DNA from: Fodinicurvata fenggangensis DSM 21160
GTDB lineage: Bacteria > Pseudomonadota > Alphaproteobacteria > Kiloniellales > DSM-21159
Assembly (NCBI RefSeq): GCF_000686045.1
Contig: NZ_JMLV01000006.1
Coordinates: 62,001 to 126,000 of the forward strand
Length of the DNA: 64,000 nucleotides
Direction of reading: 5' to 3'
Under the pieces are notes generated by a model. It was given only the letters and a program-made list of their open reading frames with translations. It searched no databases and was not told the DNA's origin. Below, in pieces: positions 1-10,379 of the stretch. Position 1 is the stretch's first letter. Each line of letters starts with the position of its first letter. Made by a program: the position numbers and the translations under genes.

Positions 1-508
1 CGGGATTTCCGGTCAGGACGACACGCTCGCTGGCCCTCCCCTCCAGTCCGGAGAGCTGCGGAAAGGAGCTGGCAATGGCATCGGCCCGGCGCGCCAGCAG
101 TCGGTTTGCGCGCCCAACAACCTGGTTCTGCTCGTGCAGGACAACACGGCTGCCCACGGCAGAGGCGGCCAGTATGGTCGGCACGGAGGCATAGCCACCA
201 AATCCGACAGCTACGGAAGGTTTCAGGCGCCTCAGCAGGCGCCTGGCCTGCAGATAGCCCAAGGCCAGGTTCAAGGCGCCCCTGGCCTTGTGCACAAGGC
301 CGCCGCCCAGGATGGCGGTTGCCGATATGAAATGCGTCTCGACTTGCGGCAAGGACTCTCCAAACCCGCCGCCTCTTTTGTCGGTGACCAGGGCCACGCG
401 GCAACCGCGCTGCAGCAGTTCCTCTGCCAGGGCCCGGGCCGGGAACATGTGCCCCCCGGTTCCACCGGCGGCCAGGACCACGAGCTTGCCTTGCTGTTGC
501 ATGCTCAT
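1..508 (-). CDS. murG: UDP-GlcNAc:lipid I GlcNAc transferase MurG (partial, C-terminus outside window)
   Basis: Adds GlcNAc to undecaprenyl-PP-MurNAc-pentapeptide to make lipid II on the inner face of the cytoplasmic membrane. The visible N-terminal 169 residues carry the GT28 glycine loop AAGGTGGHMFPA near residues 13-24 and the VGFGGYAS motif near residue 99, plus LHEQN, all typical of MurG. Start chosen at 508 because its ATG overlaps the ftsW stop (ATGA). The gene runs off the left edge, so the UDP-GlcNAc-binding half is missing from view. It is the last visible gene of the dcw operon. Confidence 0.95.
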   Translation of the reverse strand, partial: MSMQQQGKLVVLAAGGTGGHMFPARALAEELLQRGCRVALVTDKRGGGFGESLPQVETHFISATAILGGGLVHKARGALNLALGYLQARRLLRRLKPSVAVGFGGYASVPTILAASAVGSRVVLHEQNQVVGRANRLLARRADAIASSFPQLSGLEGRASERVVLTGNP

Positions 509-1632
509 GGCTCCTCGCTTTCCGCACCGGCACGCCGGCGCGTCAGGGCCAGGAGCATCCCCATCCCCAATGCCAGGGCCACCAGCGAAGAGCCGCCATA
601 GGAAATGAAGGGCAGGGTCATGCCCTTGGTCGGCATCAGATGCAGGGTGGAGCCCATGTTGATCAGGGCCTGGAAGCCGAACTGCACCAGCAGGCCCGTG
701 GCCGCCAGCAGGACGAACAGGCTTTCCTCATGCAGTAGGCGGGCAAATCCGCGCAGTACGATGAAGGCAAACAGGCTGACGATGATCAGGCAGGCGAAAA
801 GCCCCAGCTCCTCACCCGCAACGGCAAAGATGAAATCGGCGTGGGCATCGGGCAGGTACTGCTTGATGGTGCCCTCGCCCGGGCCCTGACCCCAAAGGCC
901 ACCGTTCATGAAGGCTTCCAGCGAGCGCCCGATCTGGTAGCGATCCCCCGCTTCCGGATCCAGGAAGGCATTCACCCGCTCGGTCACATGCGGCATGGTG
1001 AAATAGGCACCGAGGAAGGCCGAGATCACCATCACCGCGAGACCGGCCACCCAGAACATCGGCAGACCTGCCAGGAACAGCTGGACCAGGAAGATGCCCG
1101 TGATGATCGCGGTCTGACCCACATCGGGTTGCAGGGCCAGCAGGCTTGAAACAAGCAGCCAGAGGCCAGTGGCCACCATCATGCCGGGGAAGTCTTCCTG
1201 CTTGCCGGTGGCCAGTATCCAGGCCAGCGTCACGGCGAAGAAGGGCTTGGCGAACTCCGCCGGCTGGACCGAAAGCCCGCCGAAACTCAGCCAGCGTGTG
1301 GCCCCCTTGATCTCGGCTCCGATTATGAGCGTCAGAATCAGCAGCAGGATACTGCCCGCCATGGCAACAACCGACAGCCGCCTGACCCAACGCGGTGTGG
1401 CGAGAGAGGCGATAAAAAGCACTGCAAGCGCCATGGGCAGCCAGACCAGCTGGCGTTTGACCAGGCCGAAGGTGTCCATCCCGATCCGGTTGGCCACCGA
1501 TGGAGAGGCCGTGATGATCAGGACACAGCCAATTCCCATGAGCAGGAGCAGCGAAACCAGTGTCCATCGGTCCACTGTCCACCACCAGCGGCCCAGCAGG
1601 GAGGTATCCGTGCGGTTGAAGGTCAGGCTCAT
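505..1632 (-). CDS. ftsW: Lipid II polymerase / division protein FtsW
   Basis: SEDS-family septal peptidoglycan glycosyltransferase that works with FtsI. The 375-residue protein is almost entirely hydrophobic, with about ten membrane segments, and has the family blocks KGATRWL (near 110), the loop with LPDAHADFIFAVAGEELG and the C-terminal ISYGGSSLVALALGMG. RodA is the alternative SEDS member, but position between murD and murG in the dcw operon favours FtsW. It overlaps murD by four bases (ATGA) at its start and murG by four at its end, implying translational coupling. Confidence 0.96.
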   Translation of the reverse strand: MSLTFNRTDTSLLGRWWWTVDRWTLVSLLLLMGIGCVLIITASPSVANRIGMDTFGLVKRQLVWLPMALAVLFIASLATPRWVRRLSVVAMAGSILLLILTLIIGAEIKGATRWLSFGGLSVQPAEFAKPFFAVTLAWILATGKQEDFPGMMVATGLWLLVSSLLALQPDVGQTAIITGIFLVQLFLAGLPMFWVAGLAVMVISAFLGAYFTMPHVTERVNAFLDPEAGDRYQIGRSLEAFMNGGLWGQGPGEGTIKQYLPDAHADFIFAVAGEELGLFACLIIVSLFAFIVLRGFARLLHEESLFVLLAATGLLVQFGFQALINMGSTLHLMPTKGMTLPFISYGGSSLVALALGMGMLLALTRRRAGAESEEP

Positions 1633-3029
1633 GACGACACCTGCCCGGCCGTGGCCTTGTTTTCTTTCAGGGACTTGACCAATGCGCGGAAGGCATCACC
1701 ACGCGCCTCGAAATTGGCAAACTGGTCAAAGGAAGCACAGGCGGGTGATAACAGAACGACCGCCTTGTCGTCCCCGGCCGCAGCCTGGGCAGCCTGCCGC
1801 ACAGCCGTTTCCAGTGTGCCGCTGTGCTCGAAGGACAGTTGTCCTTCAAGCGCCTTGGCGAAGTCCTCGGCCGCCTCACCGATCAGGAACGCCTGGACGA
1901 TGCGGGGGAACAAGGCTTCCAGGCCCTCAAGGCCGCCTTCCTTGGCACGCCCGCCGGCAATCCAGTAGATCCGTTCGTAGCACGACAGGGCCCGTCCGGC
2001 TGCTTCCGCGTTGGTGGCCTTGGAATCGTTGACGAAGCGCACGCCATCAAGTTCGGCCACCAGTTCCTGGCGATGCGGCAGACCAGCAAAACTGCGCATG
2101 CAGGCCATGATCACGGCCGGATCCACACCCACTGCCTGACAGGCTGCATAGGCGGCGGCGGCATTCTGCCAGTTATGTTCACCCGGCAGGTGCTCCAGCT
2201 CGCTCAAGGGCAGGATCGGAACCTGCTTGCCTTCGCTGTCGTCGACCAGAACGCCGTCACTTGCATAGACGCCGCCGGCAACGGAACCCCGGCCGGACAC
2301 CGGAATCACGCGCTGCTTCCCGGCTGCCTTAAGTTCATCGAATATCTCGCGGCTGATGGCGTCATCCACGCCGACAACTGCGGTGCGATGGCTGGTCTGG
2401 CGATTGAAGATCTGCTTCTTTGCAGCAATATACCCGTCAAGCCCACCATGCCGGTCCAGATGATCCGGACTGATGTTCAGCAGGACAGCGACATCGAAGG
2501 TGATGGAAAGCGTCAGGTCCAGTTGATAGCTGGACATCTCCAGCACATAAAAGCCCTCGCGTCCGACCGGATCGAATTCCAGCGCCGGCAGGCCCAGGTT
2601 CCCACCGGTATAGACCAGCCGCCGCGACATGTTCAGCACGTGACCGATCAGGGCCGTCGTGGTCGACTTGCCGTTGGTTCCGGTAATTCCGATGTAGTTG
2701 GCATCGGGCTGGATGCGCCCGAGCAGCTCGATATCCCCGACCACTTCGACACCTGCGGCCTGGGCCTTTGCGACCACCGGGTGCGGCGCCGGATGATGAT
2801 AGGGGATCCCCGGACTGAGGATCAGGGAAACAGGCTGGTTCCAGTCGGCCTGTATCAGGTCGACCAGGGGAATACTCGCATCCGCCGCCCTGTTGCGCGC
2901 GTCCTCACTGTCATCCCAGGCCCAGACCTCTGCTCCACTGGCCATGAGCGCACGCGCAGCCGTTCGCCCGGACTTGCCAAGTCCCAGAACCGCTACCGTG
3001 CAGCCTTCCATGAAGGGGAGTTCGATCAT
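1629..3029 (-). CDS. murD: UDP-N-acetylmuramoyl-L-alanine--D-glutamate ligase
   Basis: Cytoplasmic Mur ligase that adds D-Glu to UDP-MurNAc-L-Ala using ATP. The 466-residue protein has an N-terminal Rossmann-like uridine-binding region (VLGLGKSGRTAARAL, residues 14-28), the Mur ligase ATP loop GITGTNGKSTTTAL near 113-126, and the NDSKATNAEAA block near 330. Length matches the family. It lies 10 bp downstream of mraY and overlaps ftsW by four bases. Confidence 0.97.
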   Translation of the reverse strand: MIELPFMEGCTVAVLGLGKSGRTAARALMASGAEVWAWDDSEDARNRAADASIPLVDLIQADWNQPVSLILSPGIPYHHPAPHPVVAKAQAAGVEVVGDIELLGRIQPDANYIGITGTNGKSTTTALIGHVLNMSRRLVYTGGNLGLPALEFDPVGREGFYVLEMSSYQLDLTLSITFDVAVLLNISPDHLDRHGGLDGYIAAKKQIFNRQTSHRTAVVGVDDAISREIFDELKAAGKQRVIPVSGRGSVAGGVYASDGVLVDDSEGKQVPILPLSELEHLPGEHNWQNAAAAYAACQAVGVDPAVIMACMRSFAGLPHRQELVAELDGVRFVNDSKATNAEAAGRALSCYERIYWIAGGRAKEGGLEGLEALFPRIVQAFLIGEAAEDFAKALEGQLSFEHSGTLETAVRQAAQAAAGDDKAVVLLSPACASFDQFANFEARGDAFRALVKSLKENKATAGQVSS

Positions 3030-3039
3030 TGCCTACACC

Positions 3040-4128
3040 TCACCTCAGCTTCAGTGAAGACAGGCCGATCAGCGCCAGAACGACGGCGATGATCCAGAAG
3101 CGAATGACAATGGTGGGCTCGGCCCAGCCCTTCTTCTCGAAGTGATGGTGCAGCGGGGCCATGCGGAAGACACGATGCCCCGTCAACTTGTAGGACAGCA
3201 CCTGGACAATCACCGACACGGTCTCCAGCACGAACAGGCCGCCGATGATGGCCAGGACAAGCTCGTGCTTGGTGATCACGGCCACACCGCCAAGCGCACC
3301 ACCGCAGGACAGGGATCCGGTGTCCCCCATGAAAACCATCGCAGGCGGTGCGTTGTACCAGAGGAAACCCAGGCCGCCGCCGACCAGCGCACCGCAGAAG
3401 ACCGCCAGCTCTCCCGTGCCCTGCACGTACTGGATCTGCAGGTAATCGGAAAAGACCGTGTTGCCGACCAGATAGGCGATGAAGGCGAAGCAGGAGGCCG
3501 CGATCATCACCGGCACAATGGCCAGGCCATCCAGGCCATCCGTCAGGTTGACGGCATTGGAGGCCCCAACCATGACCAGCATGCCCAGCGCGATGAAGAA
3601 CAACCCCAGGTCGAGCAGAACCCCTTTGACAAAGGGGATGGCCAGATGGGTCTCCAGTTCCGGGCGCGCGATCAACATGATCGCGACGGCTGCCACGAAA
3701 GCCACGGCAAATTGGCCCAGCAGCTTGTAGCGCCCTGGCAGTCCCTGATGATTCCGACGTGTGAGTTTCAGGTAATCGTCGGCAAAGCCGATCAGGCCGA
3801 AGGCCACGGTTATGAAGAGAACGACCCAGACATAGAGATTGCTGAGGTCGGCCCAGAGCAGGGTCGAGATGCTGAGCGCCAGCAGGATCAGAACGCCCCC
3901 CATGGTGGGCGTGCCTTTCTTGGTCAGCAGATGCCCCTCCGGTCCGTCCTCGCGGATCGGCTGTCCATCACGCTGACGCGCCTTCAGCCAGCGGATCACA
4001 CTGGGCCCCAGGACAAAGGCGATGAACAGGGCCGTCAGGAGGGCACCCCCCGTGCGGAAGGTCAGGTAGCGAAAGAGGTTGAAGAGCGTGAATTCATCGG
4101 CAAAGGGGGCCAGGAGATTGTAAAGCAT
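3040..4128 (-). CDS. mraY: Phospho-N-acetylmuramoyl-pentapeptide transferase
   Basis: Integral membrane enzyme that transfers phospho-MurNAc-pentapeptide to undecaprenyl phosphate, making lipid I. The 362-residue sequence has the family signatures: KGTPTMGG near 72, the FADDYLK acidic pair near 115, [10 protein letters not shown] near 195 and MGDTGSL near 268, followed by HHHFEKKGW near 328. About ten hydrophobic segments are visible. It begins four bases after the murF stop, so it is part of the same transcript. Confidence 0.97.
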   Translation of the reverse strand: MLYNLLAPFADEFTLFNLFRYLTFRTGGALLTALFIAFVLGPSVIRWLKARQRDGQPIREDGPEGHLLTKKGTPTMGGVLILLALSISTLLWADLSNLYVWVVLFITVAFGLIGFADDYLKLTRRNHQGLPGRYKLLGQFAVAFVAAVAIMLIARPELETHLAIPFVKGVLLDLGLFFIALGMLVMVGASNAVNLTDGLDGLAIVPVMIAASCFAFIAYLVGNTVFSDYLQIQYVQGTGELAVFCGALVGGGLGFLWYNAPPAMVFMGDTGSLSCGGALGGVAVITKHELVLAIIGGLFVLETVSVIVQVLSYKLTGHRVFRMAPLHHHFEKKGWAEPTIVIRFWIIAVVLALIGLSSLKLR

Positions 4129-4132
4129 GACG

Positions 4133-5548
4133 TCAGCCCCCGTTTGCTTGTTTTTCTTCCGGGCGTTCGCCCGCGGTCAGGGCCTGGACCACCACGCGCA
4201 TCCGGCTGGCAAGGGAACCCTTGACCAGCACCACGTCCCCCGGCTGCAGCTCTTGCAGCAGCGGATCCGACAGCTCTGCTGAGGTTTCGGCATGACAAGC
4301 CAGCTTGTCTTCGGGAAGCCGGCGCGCCAGGTGCGCCATCAGGGGGCCCGCCAGGAAAACCCGATCGACGGAATTCCCGCACACATCACTGGCCAGCTCT
4401 TCATGGTAGCGCTGGCTTTCTCCTCCCAGCTCGAGCATGTCGCCCAGAACGGCAATCCGTCGGCCACCCTCGGCCGGGCGGGTGGCGCCCAGGACACCCA
4501 GGGCAGCGGCCATGGAGAGGGGGTTGGCGTTGTAGGATTCGTCCAGCAGCGTGAAACTGCCGCCCCCCGTCATTTGAACGGCCTGCCTCGCACCACGCCC
4601 GGGCATGGCCTGCAGCTGATCGAGGGCACGGGCGGCCAGGTCGATTTCAGCGCCCAGCGCTTGCACCGCGCTCAGGACTGCCAGGCTGTTCATGGCCTGG
4701 TGCTGTCCGGGCAGCCCCAGATGATAGGTCATCTCGCGACCTTCCAGGCTGACATGAACCTCGCCCCCGCGTTCGCTTGCCGTCCAGTCCAACAGGCGCA
4801 GGTCCGCCTGCTCGTGAGTACCGAAGGATCGTATGGTTTCCACGCCCGCCTTCCTGGCTGCATCCGTCAAGAAATCCCAATGTTCGCTGTCCCTGGGCAG
4901 GACGGCCGTACCGCCTGTCTCAAGCCCCTCGAAGATCTCTGCCTTGGCCGCCGCAATGGCTTCCTGCGAGCCGAGGTACTCCAGGTGCGCCATGCCGATG
5001 TTCGTGATCACGGCCACCTGCGGGCGTATCAACCTGGACAACGGCCGGATCTCACCAGAGTGATTCATTCCGGCTTCGAACACGCCATAGACCGCATCCT
5101 GCGGAAGGCGTGCCAGGGACAGGGGAACGCCCCAGTGATTGTTGTAACTGGCCGCACTTCCGTAAGTCTCACCCTGGACGGACAAGGCCGCGATCAGCAT
5201 TTCCTTGGTGCTGGTCTTTCCGGAGGACCCTGTGATAGCGGCTATCTTCGCTGAGGAGCGCTGACGTCCCGCCGCACCCAGATCTGTCAGGGCCTGGAGT
5301 GTGTCCTCCACAACGACCAACGGGCCTTCCGCAGGCAACGCGCGGCTGACGATGGCCGCCGCAGCCCCCCTGGAAAAGGCTTCCGCCACGAAGTTGTGGG
5401 CATCGAAATTCGGTCCGCTCAGGGCAACGAAGAGGTCACCGGGTTCAAGCGAGCGTGTATCGATCGATACACCGCTGGCACTCCAATCCCCTTCACCCTG
5501 GCCATTGACGGCGCTGCGCACAGCTTCGGCAGTCCAGAGGCTCGCCAT
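4133..5548 (-). CDS. murF: UDP-MurNAc-tripeptide--D-alanyl-D-alanine ligase
   Basis: Adds D-Ala-D-Ala to UDP-MurNAc-tripeptide in the cytoplasm. The start ATG at 5548 overlaps the last base of the murE stop (TGATG); two in-frame TTG codons lie just upstream, so an earlier start is possible. The protein of about 471 residues has the ATP loop [14 protein letters not shown] near 104-117, the [10 protein letters not shown] block near 160 and the [11 protein letters not shown] motif near 335, all typical of MurF. Usual length for the family. Confidence 0.96.
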   Translation of the reverse strand: MASLWTAEAVRSAVNGQGEGDWSASGVSIDTRSLEPGDLFVALSGPNFDAHNFVAEAFSRGAAAAIVSRALPAEGPLVVVEDTLQALTDLGAAGRQRSSAKIAAITGSSGKTSTKEMLIAALSVQGETYGSAASYNNHWGVPLSLARLPQDAVYGVFEAGMNHSGEIRPLSRLIRPQVAVITNIGMAHLEYLGSQEAIAAAKAEIFEGLETGGTAVLPRDSEHWDFLTDAARKAGVETIRSFGTHEQADLRLLDWTASERGGEVHVSLEGREMTYHLGLPGQHQAMNSLAVLSAVQALGAEIDLAARALDQLQAMPGRGARQAVQMTGGGSFTLLDESYNANPLSMAAALGVLGATRPAEGGRRIAVLGDMLELGGESQRYHEELASDVCGNSVDRVFLAGPLMAHLARRLPEDKLACHAETSAELSDPLLQELQPGDVVLVKGSLASRMRVVVQALTAGERPEEKQANGG

Positions 5549-7023
5549 CAACAACCCCCTTCGACCAGATGTCGGATCGCAGCGCGAGCCACGTCCCGGT
5601 CATCGAAGGGTAGAACCTGATCGCCGACAATCTGTCCGCTCTCGTGCCCTTTCCCGGCGATAACCAGGACATCGCCGGCCTTCAGGGCGGCAACAGCTTC
5701 GAAGATTGCCTGGCGGCGATTGCCGATATCCCGTGCGTTTGGAGCGGCCGCCAGGACTTCGGCACGGATGGCCGCAGGGTCCTCCGTACGCGGATTGTCA
5801 TCCGTAACGATGACCTCATCCGCCAACCGGGCACAGACCTGCCCCATCAGGGGCCGCTTGCCGCGATCACGGTCGCCGCCGCAGCCGAACACCACATGCA
5901 ACGCCCCTGCTGCATGGGGCCGCAAGGCCTGCAGGACGGTCTCCAATGCCCCTGAGGTATGGGCGTAGTCGACGAAAACCTTCCCCCCCGAAGGGGTTTC
6001 GCCTACGCTTTCGATACGTCCCGGAACAGCTCTGATCTGGCGCAGAGCTTCAACTGCATCCTGAGGATCTACGCCCTCGGCCAGAACAAGGCCGAGCGCG
6101 GCGAGCGCGTTCATGGCCTGGAAGGTCCCCGCCACTTCAAGGGCAAGGCGATGGCGGTGTCCAAACACTTCCAGATCAAGGGTCAGGCCGTCGCCCCCCG
6201 GCGACATTTCCAGCAGCCTGAGATCGCGCCCGCCGCGCCCGTAGTTCAGGGAGGACAGTCCCCTTGCCACGGTTTTCGAGCGGAGAGCCTCGAATTCGGG
6301 AATATCGGCATTCAGTACGGCAGTCCCGCCATCCGGCAGGAGTTCCTCGAACAGCCGCGCCTTGGCCTCCAGATAGGCCTCCATGGACGCGTGGTAGTCC
6401 AGGTGGTCGCGGCTGAGGTTCGTGAAGGCGGCAGCCGAAATCCGCACGCCATCCAGGCGATACTGATCCAACCCGTGGCTGGACGCCTCCAGAGCCAGGT
6501 GATCGAAACCGTTCTCGGCCAGGTCCGCCAGGCAGCGCATCAGGTCCACGGGATCGGGTGTGGTCAGCGCGGCGGGCGCCTGAGGACGCGGCGGTATCAG
6601 GCCCAGGGTTCCCAGGCTGGCAGCCTTCTGCCCCAGGGCTTCCCACATCTGCCGCACGAAGGTGACGACGGATGTCTTGCCGTTTGTCCCGGTCACGGCC
6701 GCTATGAAGCGCGGCTGGTGGCAATAGAAGGCGGCCGCGGTCAAGGCAAGACGCCGCCTGGGATTGTCATCCAGGATCAACGGCAGGTCCGAAGGCACGA
6801 GGCTGCGGTCGGTGTCAGTAGGGGCAAGGACCGCAGCGGCACCTTTATTCAGGGCTTCCGGGATATAGGCGCGGCCATCGTGCTGGCCGCCGGGAATTGC
6901 GGCAAACAGCCAGCCGGGCTCGACACGGCGGCTATCCGCCGTCAACCCTCTGATCTCCCTGTTCACCGTCTCCTGGTTCATGCCCCGCAGGACCTCCTCG
7001 TCGAATAGTTCATTGAGATGCAA
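5548..7023 (-). CDS. murE: UDP-MurNAc-L-Ala-D-Glu--meso-diaminopimelate ligase
   Basis: Adds the third stem-peptide residue. The ATP loop AVTGTNGKTSVV lies near residues 109-120. The DDNPRTEDP motif near 408 contains the DNPR sequence associated with meso-diaminopimelate rather than lysine as substrate, as expected for a Gram-negative. The start appears to be TTG at 7023, preceded by an AAAGGG element; the first in-frame ATG is 14 codons later and would cut into the conserved N-terminus. The gene overlaps the end of ftsI by 14 bases and is 491 residues long. Confidence 0.95.
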   Translation of the reverse strand: MHLNELFDEEVLRGMNQETVNREIRGLTADSRRVEPGWLFAAIPGGQHDGRAYIPEALNKGAAAVLAPTDTDRSLVPSDLPLILDDNPRRRLALTAAAFYCHQPRFIAAVTGTNGKTSVVTFVRQMWEALGQKAASLGTLGLIPPRPQAPAALTTPDPVDLMRCLADLAENGFDHLALEASSHGLDQYRLDGVRISAAAFTNLSRDHLDYHASMEAYLEAKARLFEELLPDGGTAVLNADIPEFEALRSKTVARGLSSLNYGRGGRDLRLLEMSPGGDGLTLDLEVFGHRHRLALEVAGTFQAMNALAALGLVLAEGVDPQDAVEALRQIRAVPGRIESVGETPSGGKVFVDYAHTSGALETVLQALRPHAAGALHVVFGCGGDRDRGKRPLMGQVCARLADEVIVTDDNPRTEDPAAIRAEVLAAAPNARDIGNRRQAIFEAVAALKAGDVLVIAGKGHESGQIVGDQVLPFDDRDVARAAIRHLVEGGC

Positions 7024-8776
7024 CGCTGCGCCCTTTCAGGTGAACGGGCACGAAGAGGGGGTCCGGCCCCACCTCGCTCGGCAGGGCGCGCGGCTCCAGG
7101 CCCACCACAGGCCCCATGCGCTGCACGATTTTCTTGATGGCCGGCGCCACAACCCAGCCGGCGGTCGCGTAGCCATAGCTCTTCTCTGTTGGTTTCGGCT
7201 CATCGACCATGGCGAAGATCGCGTACTGCGGATCGTCCATGGGGAAGGCCCCCGCGAAGGAGGCGATCCGGTTGTTGCGGTCGTACCCGCCGGACGCCTT
7301 CAGCTTGTCGGCCGTACCTGTCTTGCCGCCCACCATATAGCCCGGCGCCTCGGCATTGCGCCCGGTGCCCTCGGCCACCACCAGGCGCATCAGCCAGCGC
7401 ATCTGCGCCGAGGTCTGCTCCGAAATCACCTGCTCGCCCACGGGGCGCTCGCCGGGCCTGCGCTTGACCAGGGTGGGTGCTAGCAGTTCGCCCCCGTTCA
7501 CCATGGCAGAGAGCGCGCGCACGACCTGGACAGGCGTAACCGCCAGACCATGGCCGTAGGATATCGTCATGGTGTTGATTTCGCGCCACTTGGCCGGAAC
7601 AAGCGGGCTGCCATTCTCGGGAAGCTCCACGGCACCCCGTTTGAGAAGGCCAAATTTCCCGAAATAGTCCTGGATGGCCTTGGTACCAGCCTCCATGGCC
7701 ATGTGGACGGTACCGATGTTGCTGGAATGCAGGAAGATCTCGGGGATCGACATCCAGCCGTCCTTCGGCTTGAAGTCATTGATCGTGAAGCGCGAAATCC
7801 GGATCGGCTTGGAGATGTCATAGCCATCCTCAAGGCTGACAGCCCCAGCATCCAGGGCGGCAGCGGCACTGAAAATCTTGAAGACGGATCCCACTTCGTA
7901 GACACCCAGGGTCGCCCGATTGAAGCGGGCTTCATCGCTGGCCGCAGCGGGGCGATCCGGATCGAAGGTGGGCAGTGAAACCATCGAGAGGATTTCGCCC
8001 GTATCCACATCCATGATCAGGCCACTCGCCCCGATACCGGAGTATTCCGTCATCGCGGCCTCCAGCTCCTCGGCCATGATGTGCTGGAGACGCATGTCGA
8101 GTGACAGCTCCAGGGGCGCTTTCCCGCCGCGCAGCTTCTCCTCGAAGGTCTTTTCCATGCCGGCGATGCCCTGGCCGTCAATGTCGCTGTAACCAACCAC
8201 GTGACTGAACAGGTCATCGTGCGGGTAGTAGCGGCATTCATCGTGCTGCAGGTAGACACCTGGAATGCCCAGGCCGTTGACGGCATCGGTTTCCCTCGGG
8301 CTCAGGCAACGGCCGACCCAGGTAAAACTGCGATCGGACGCAAGCCCACCCTTCAGGCGTTCTTCGTCAACACCCTTCAGGACAGACGCAAGACGCCCTG
8401 CCACCTCATCGGGATTGCGGATCTGCCGCGGATTGGCATAGACCGCATTTGTGGGAAGCGTCGTGGCCAGCACGGTTCCGTTGCGATCCACGATATCGGC
8501 GCGCCCGCTGCGCCATTCCGTGTTCGCAGGCGCAATCTTGGCGATCTGGGCAGAGGCATCGCTTTGCAGCAGGGTCAGGTCGACCAGGCGCAAGCCGATC
8601 ATCACGAAGGCCAGGGCAAAGACCAGGGCCGAAACGATCAGGCGTGTCCGGCCGGTTTCCAGCGCCGCCTTGCGCGCGCCCTCCAGCTCGACCACCCAGG
8701 TCTTCGGCTGTCCCACATCCAGGCCACAGGGGGATAGCGGACGATAGTTCGCTGGTTCGTTACGCTTGCGGATCAC
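7010..8776 (-). CDS. ftsI: Division-specific transpeptidase FtsI (PBP3)
   Basis: Septal class B penicillin-binding protein; crosslinks peptidoglycan at the divisome. The 588-residue protein has a short cytoplasmic head, one membrane anchor (about residues 45-67), a dimerisation domain, and a transpeptidase domain. The three active-site motifs are visible: SVFK (near 297), SSN (near 349) and KTGTAD (near 482). It overlaps ftsL by four bases at the start and murE at the end. Confidence 0.96.
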   Translation of the reverse strand: MIRKRNEPANYRPLSPCGLDVGQPKTWVVELEGARKAALETGRTRLIVSALVFALAFVMIGLRLVDLTLLQSDASAQIAKIAPANTEWRSGRADIVDRNGTVLATTLPTNAVYANPRQIRNPDEVAGRLASVLKGVDEERLKGGLASDRSFTWVGRCLSPRETDAVNGLGIPGVYLQHDECRYYPHDDLFSHVVGYSDIDGQGIAGMEKTFEEKLRGGKAPLELSLDMRLQHIMAEELEAAMTEYSGIGASGLIMDVDTGEILSMVSLPTFDPDRPAAASDEARFNRATLGVYEVGSVFKIFSAAAALDAGAVSLEDGYDISKPIRISRFTINDFKPKDGWMSIPEIFLHSSNIGTVHMAMEAGTKAIQDYFGKFGLLKRGAVELPENGSPLVPAKWREINTMTISYGHGLAVTPVQVVRALSAMVNGGELLAPTLVKRRPGERPVGEQVISEQTSAQMRWLMRLVVAEGTGRNAEAPGYMVGGKTGTADKLKASGGYDRNNRIASFAGAFPMDDPQYAIFAMVDEPKPTEKSYGYATAGWVVAPAIKKIVQRMGPVVGLEPRALPSEVGPDPLFVPVHLKGRSVASQ

Positions 8777-9420
8777 TGCGAAACCTCCATCGAAATGAAG
8801 GTCGGCTTCGCTGCTGCATCCCCGGTTGGCAGGGGACGTCCGGTGACGGGATTGATCGGACCAGACTCATGCCCCTCATCAGACGTCGAGGGTGCAGGGC
8901 TCGGCTGAGTCGGCGTTTGGGACGATGCAGAAGCTGCACGCAGCCTTGAAGAGGCTTGCTCGTCAGAGGCAGTTTCCTGCTTGCCAGCGCCGCCGGACTT
9001 GGCCTCCTGGCTGGTCACTTCCTGCAACAGCTTGTTCGGCAAGCGCGGCAACGGCTCCGGCGACCAGTCTTCAGGTGCGCGCGGGCGGCTACGCGGATAG
9101 GGCTTCTGATTGGCCTTCTCTTCCCGGCTGAAACCGAAATCCTCTGGCCGCGGGGGCAGATAGGCCACCTGGCTGACCTGGGCCGTCTCCATGGGCTCGA
9201 GATTGAGATGCCGTTCGGCCAGGCGCGCCAGGCGCTTGGGGTCGTTCAGGTAACTCCACTCGGCCTTGAGGATATGAATGCTTTCCTGGTCGCGCAGAAT
9301 CTGCTCGTTCAGTGCTTCCAGCCTGCGCTCCTTCTGCTGGACCTCGTGCTTCACCTGGAACAGGGCGGCCATCGCCACCACGGCAGCCAGCAGCATGAAA
9401 GCGAAGAAAAGGCGGTTCAT
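8773..9420 (-). CDS. ftsL: Cell division protein FtsL-like, with long C-terminal tail
   Basis: Bitopic divisome protein expected to act with FtsB and FtsQ. It has a membrane segment at residues 3-20, then a coiled-coil heptad region (about 21-60) ending in the [19 protein letters not shown] block typical of alphaproteobacterial FtsL. At 215 residues it is roughly twice the usual length; the extra part from about residue 90 is rich in Pro, Ser, Glu and Arg and looks disordered and periplasmic. Placement between rsmH and ftsI, with four-base overlaps on both sides, supports the name more than sequence alone. Confidence 0.88.
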   Translation of the reverse strand: MNRLFFAFMLLAAVVAMAALFQVKHEVQQKERRLEALNEQILRDQESIHILKAEWSYLNDPKRLARLAERHLNLEPMETAQVSQVAYLPPRPEDFGFSREEKANQKPYPRSRPRAPEDWSPEPLPRLPNKLLQEVTSQEAKSGGAGKQETASDEQASSRLRAASASSQTPTQPSPAPSTSDEGHESGPINPVTGRPLPTGDAAAKPTFISMEVSQ

Positions 9421-10376
9421 GGCTGCACCTCCAGGGCCGGGGCCCGGGTGCGCTCGGCTGCACGAAGGCGCGCGGAGCGCGACCTCGGATTGCGTGCCGT
9501 CTCTTCGCGCGTCGGACGGATCGCATTGCGCGAAAGAAGTGTGAAGCAGGGGTCCGGTCGATGCCTTGCCGGCGCATGACGCGAGCCCTGCGGCGCGGCA
9601 TCGCTGTGCGCGCGCAGGAAGCGCTTGACGATGCGGTCTTCCAGCGAATGGAAAGACACCACGGCCAGGCGGCCACCGGGCGCCAGAATGCGTTCGGCTG
9701 CGCTCAGCCCGCGCTCCAGTTCGCCCAGTTCGTCATTCACGTGCAGCCGAAAAGCCTGAAACGTCCGTGTCGCGGGGTCGATCCCGTCGGCGGAAGGCTT
9801 GACCACCGAGCGCACGATCTCGGCCAGGCGGAAAGTCGTCGTGACGGGCGCTTCGCTGCGCGCCGCGACGATGGCACGGGCAACCGCACGGGCACGCCGT
9901 TCTTCGCCCAGGCGCCATATGATGTCGGAAAGCTCGGGTTCGGAAGACTCGTTGACGACATCCGCAGCGGTGGGCCCATCGCCGCCCATGCGCATGTCCA
10001 GGGGGCCGTCGGCACGGAAGGAGAAACCGCGTTCGGCTTCGTCCAACTGCGGTGAAGACACACCCAGGTCCAGGGCAATCCCATCCACGGGAGATTCGGG
10101 AAGCAGACGATCCATGTCACCGAAACAGCCCTCGATCAACTGCAGACGTCCCGGGAACTCGGCACGAATCCGCTCCCCCTCCTGGATGGCCGCCGGATCA
10201 CGGTCCAGCCCCACGACGTTACAGTCGGCAGCCTGCAGGATTGCACGGGCATAACCACCGCGGCCGAAGGTTCCGTCGAGATAGATCGCACCATCCCGCG
10301 GCTGGAGCACCTCCAGGACCTCGGCAAGCATCACCGGCATGTGCCCGCCGATCGTATATGCTGCACTGGCCTGCAT
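9417..10376 (-). CDS. rsmH: 16S rRNA (cytosine1402-N4)-methyltransferase
   Basis: SAM-dependent enzyme that methylates C1402 of 16S rRNA in the decoding centre. Family blocks: [10 protein letters not shown] near residue 13, the SAM loop [14 protein letters not shown] near 34, [18 protein letters not shown] near 103, and [15 protein letters not shown] near 238. 319 residues, normal length. It starts three bases after the mraZ stop and overlaps ftsL by four bases. Confidence 0.96.
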   Translation of the reverse strand: MQASAAYTIGGHMPVMLAEVLEVLQPRDGAIYLDGTFGRGGYARAILQAADCNVVGLDRDPAAIQEGERIRAEFPGRLQLIEGCFGDMDRLLPESPVDGIALDLGVSSPQLDEAERGFSFRADGPLDMRMGGDGPTAADVVNESSEPELSDIIWRLGEERRARAVARAIVAARSEAPVTTTFRLAEIVRSVVKPSADGIDPATRTFQAFRLHVNDELGELERGLSAAERILAPGGRLAVVSFHSLEDRIVKRFLRAHSDAAPQGSRHAPARHRPDPCFTLLSRNAIRPTREETARNPRSRSARLRAAERTRAPALEVQP

Positions 10377-10379
10377 GGT

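Noticed and set aside
1824-3092. Long plus-strand ORF of 422 codons opposite murD
   Set aside because: Shadow of murD in high-GC DNA; no start context and no domain.
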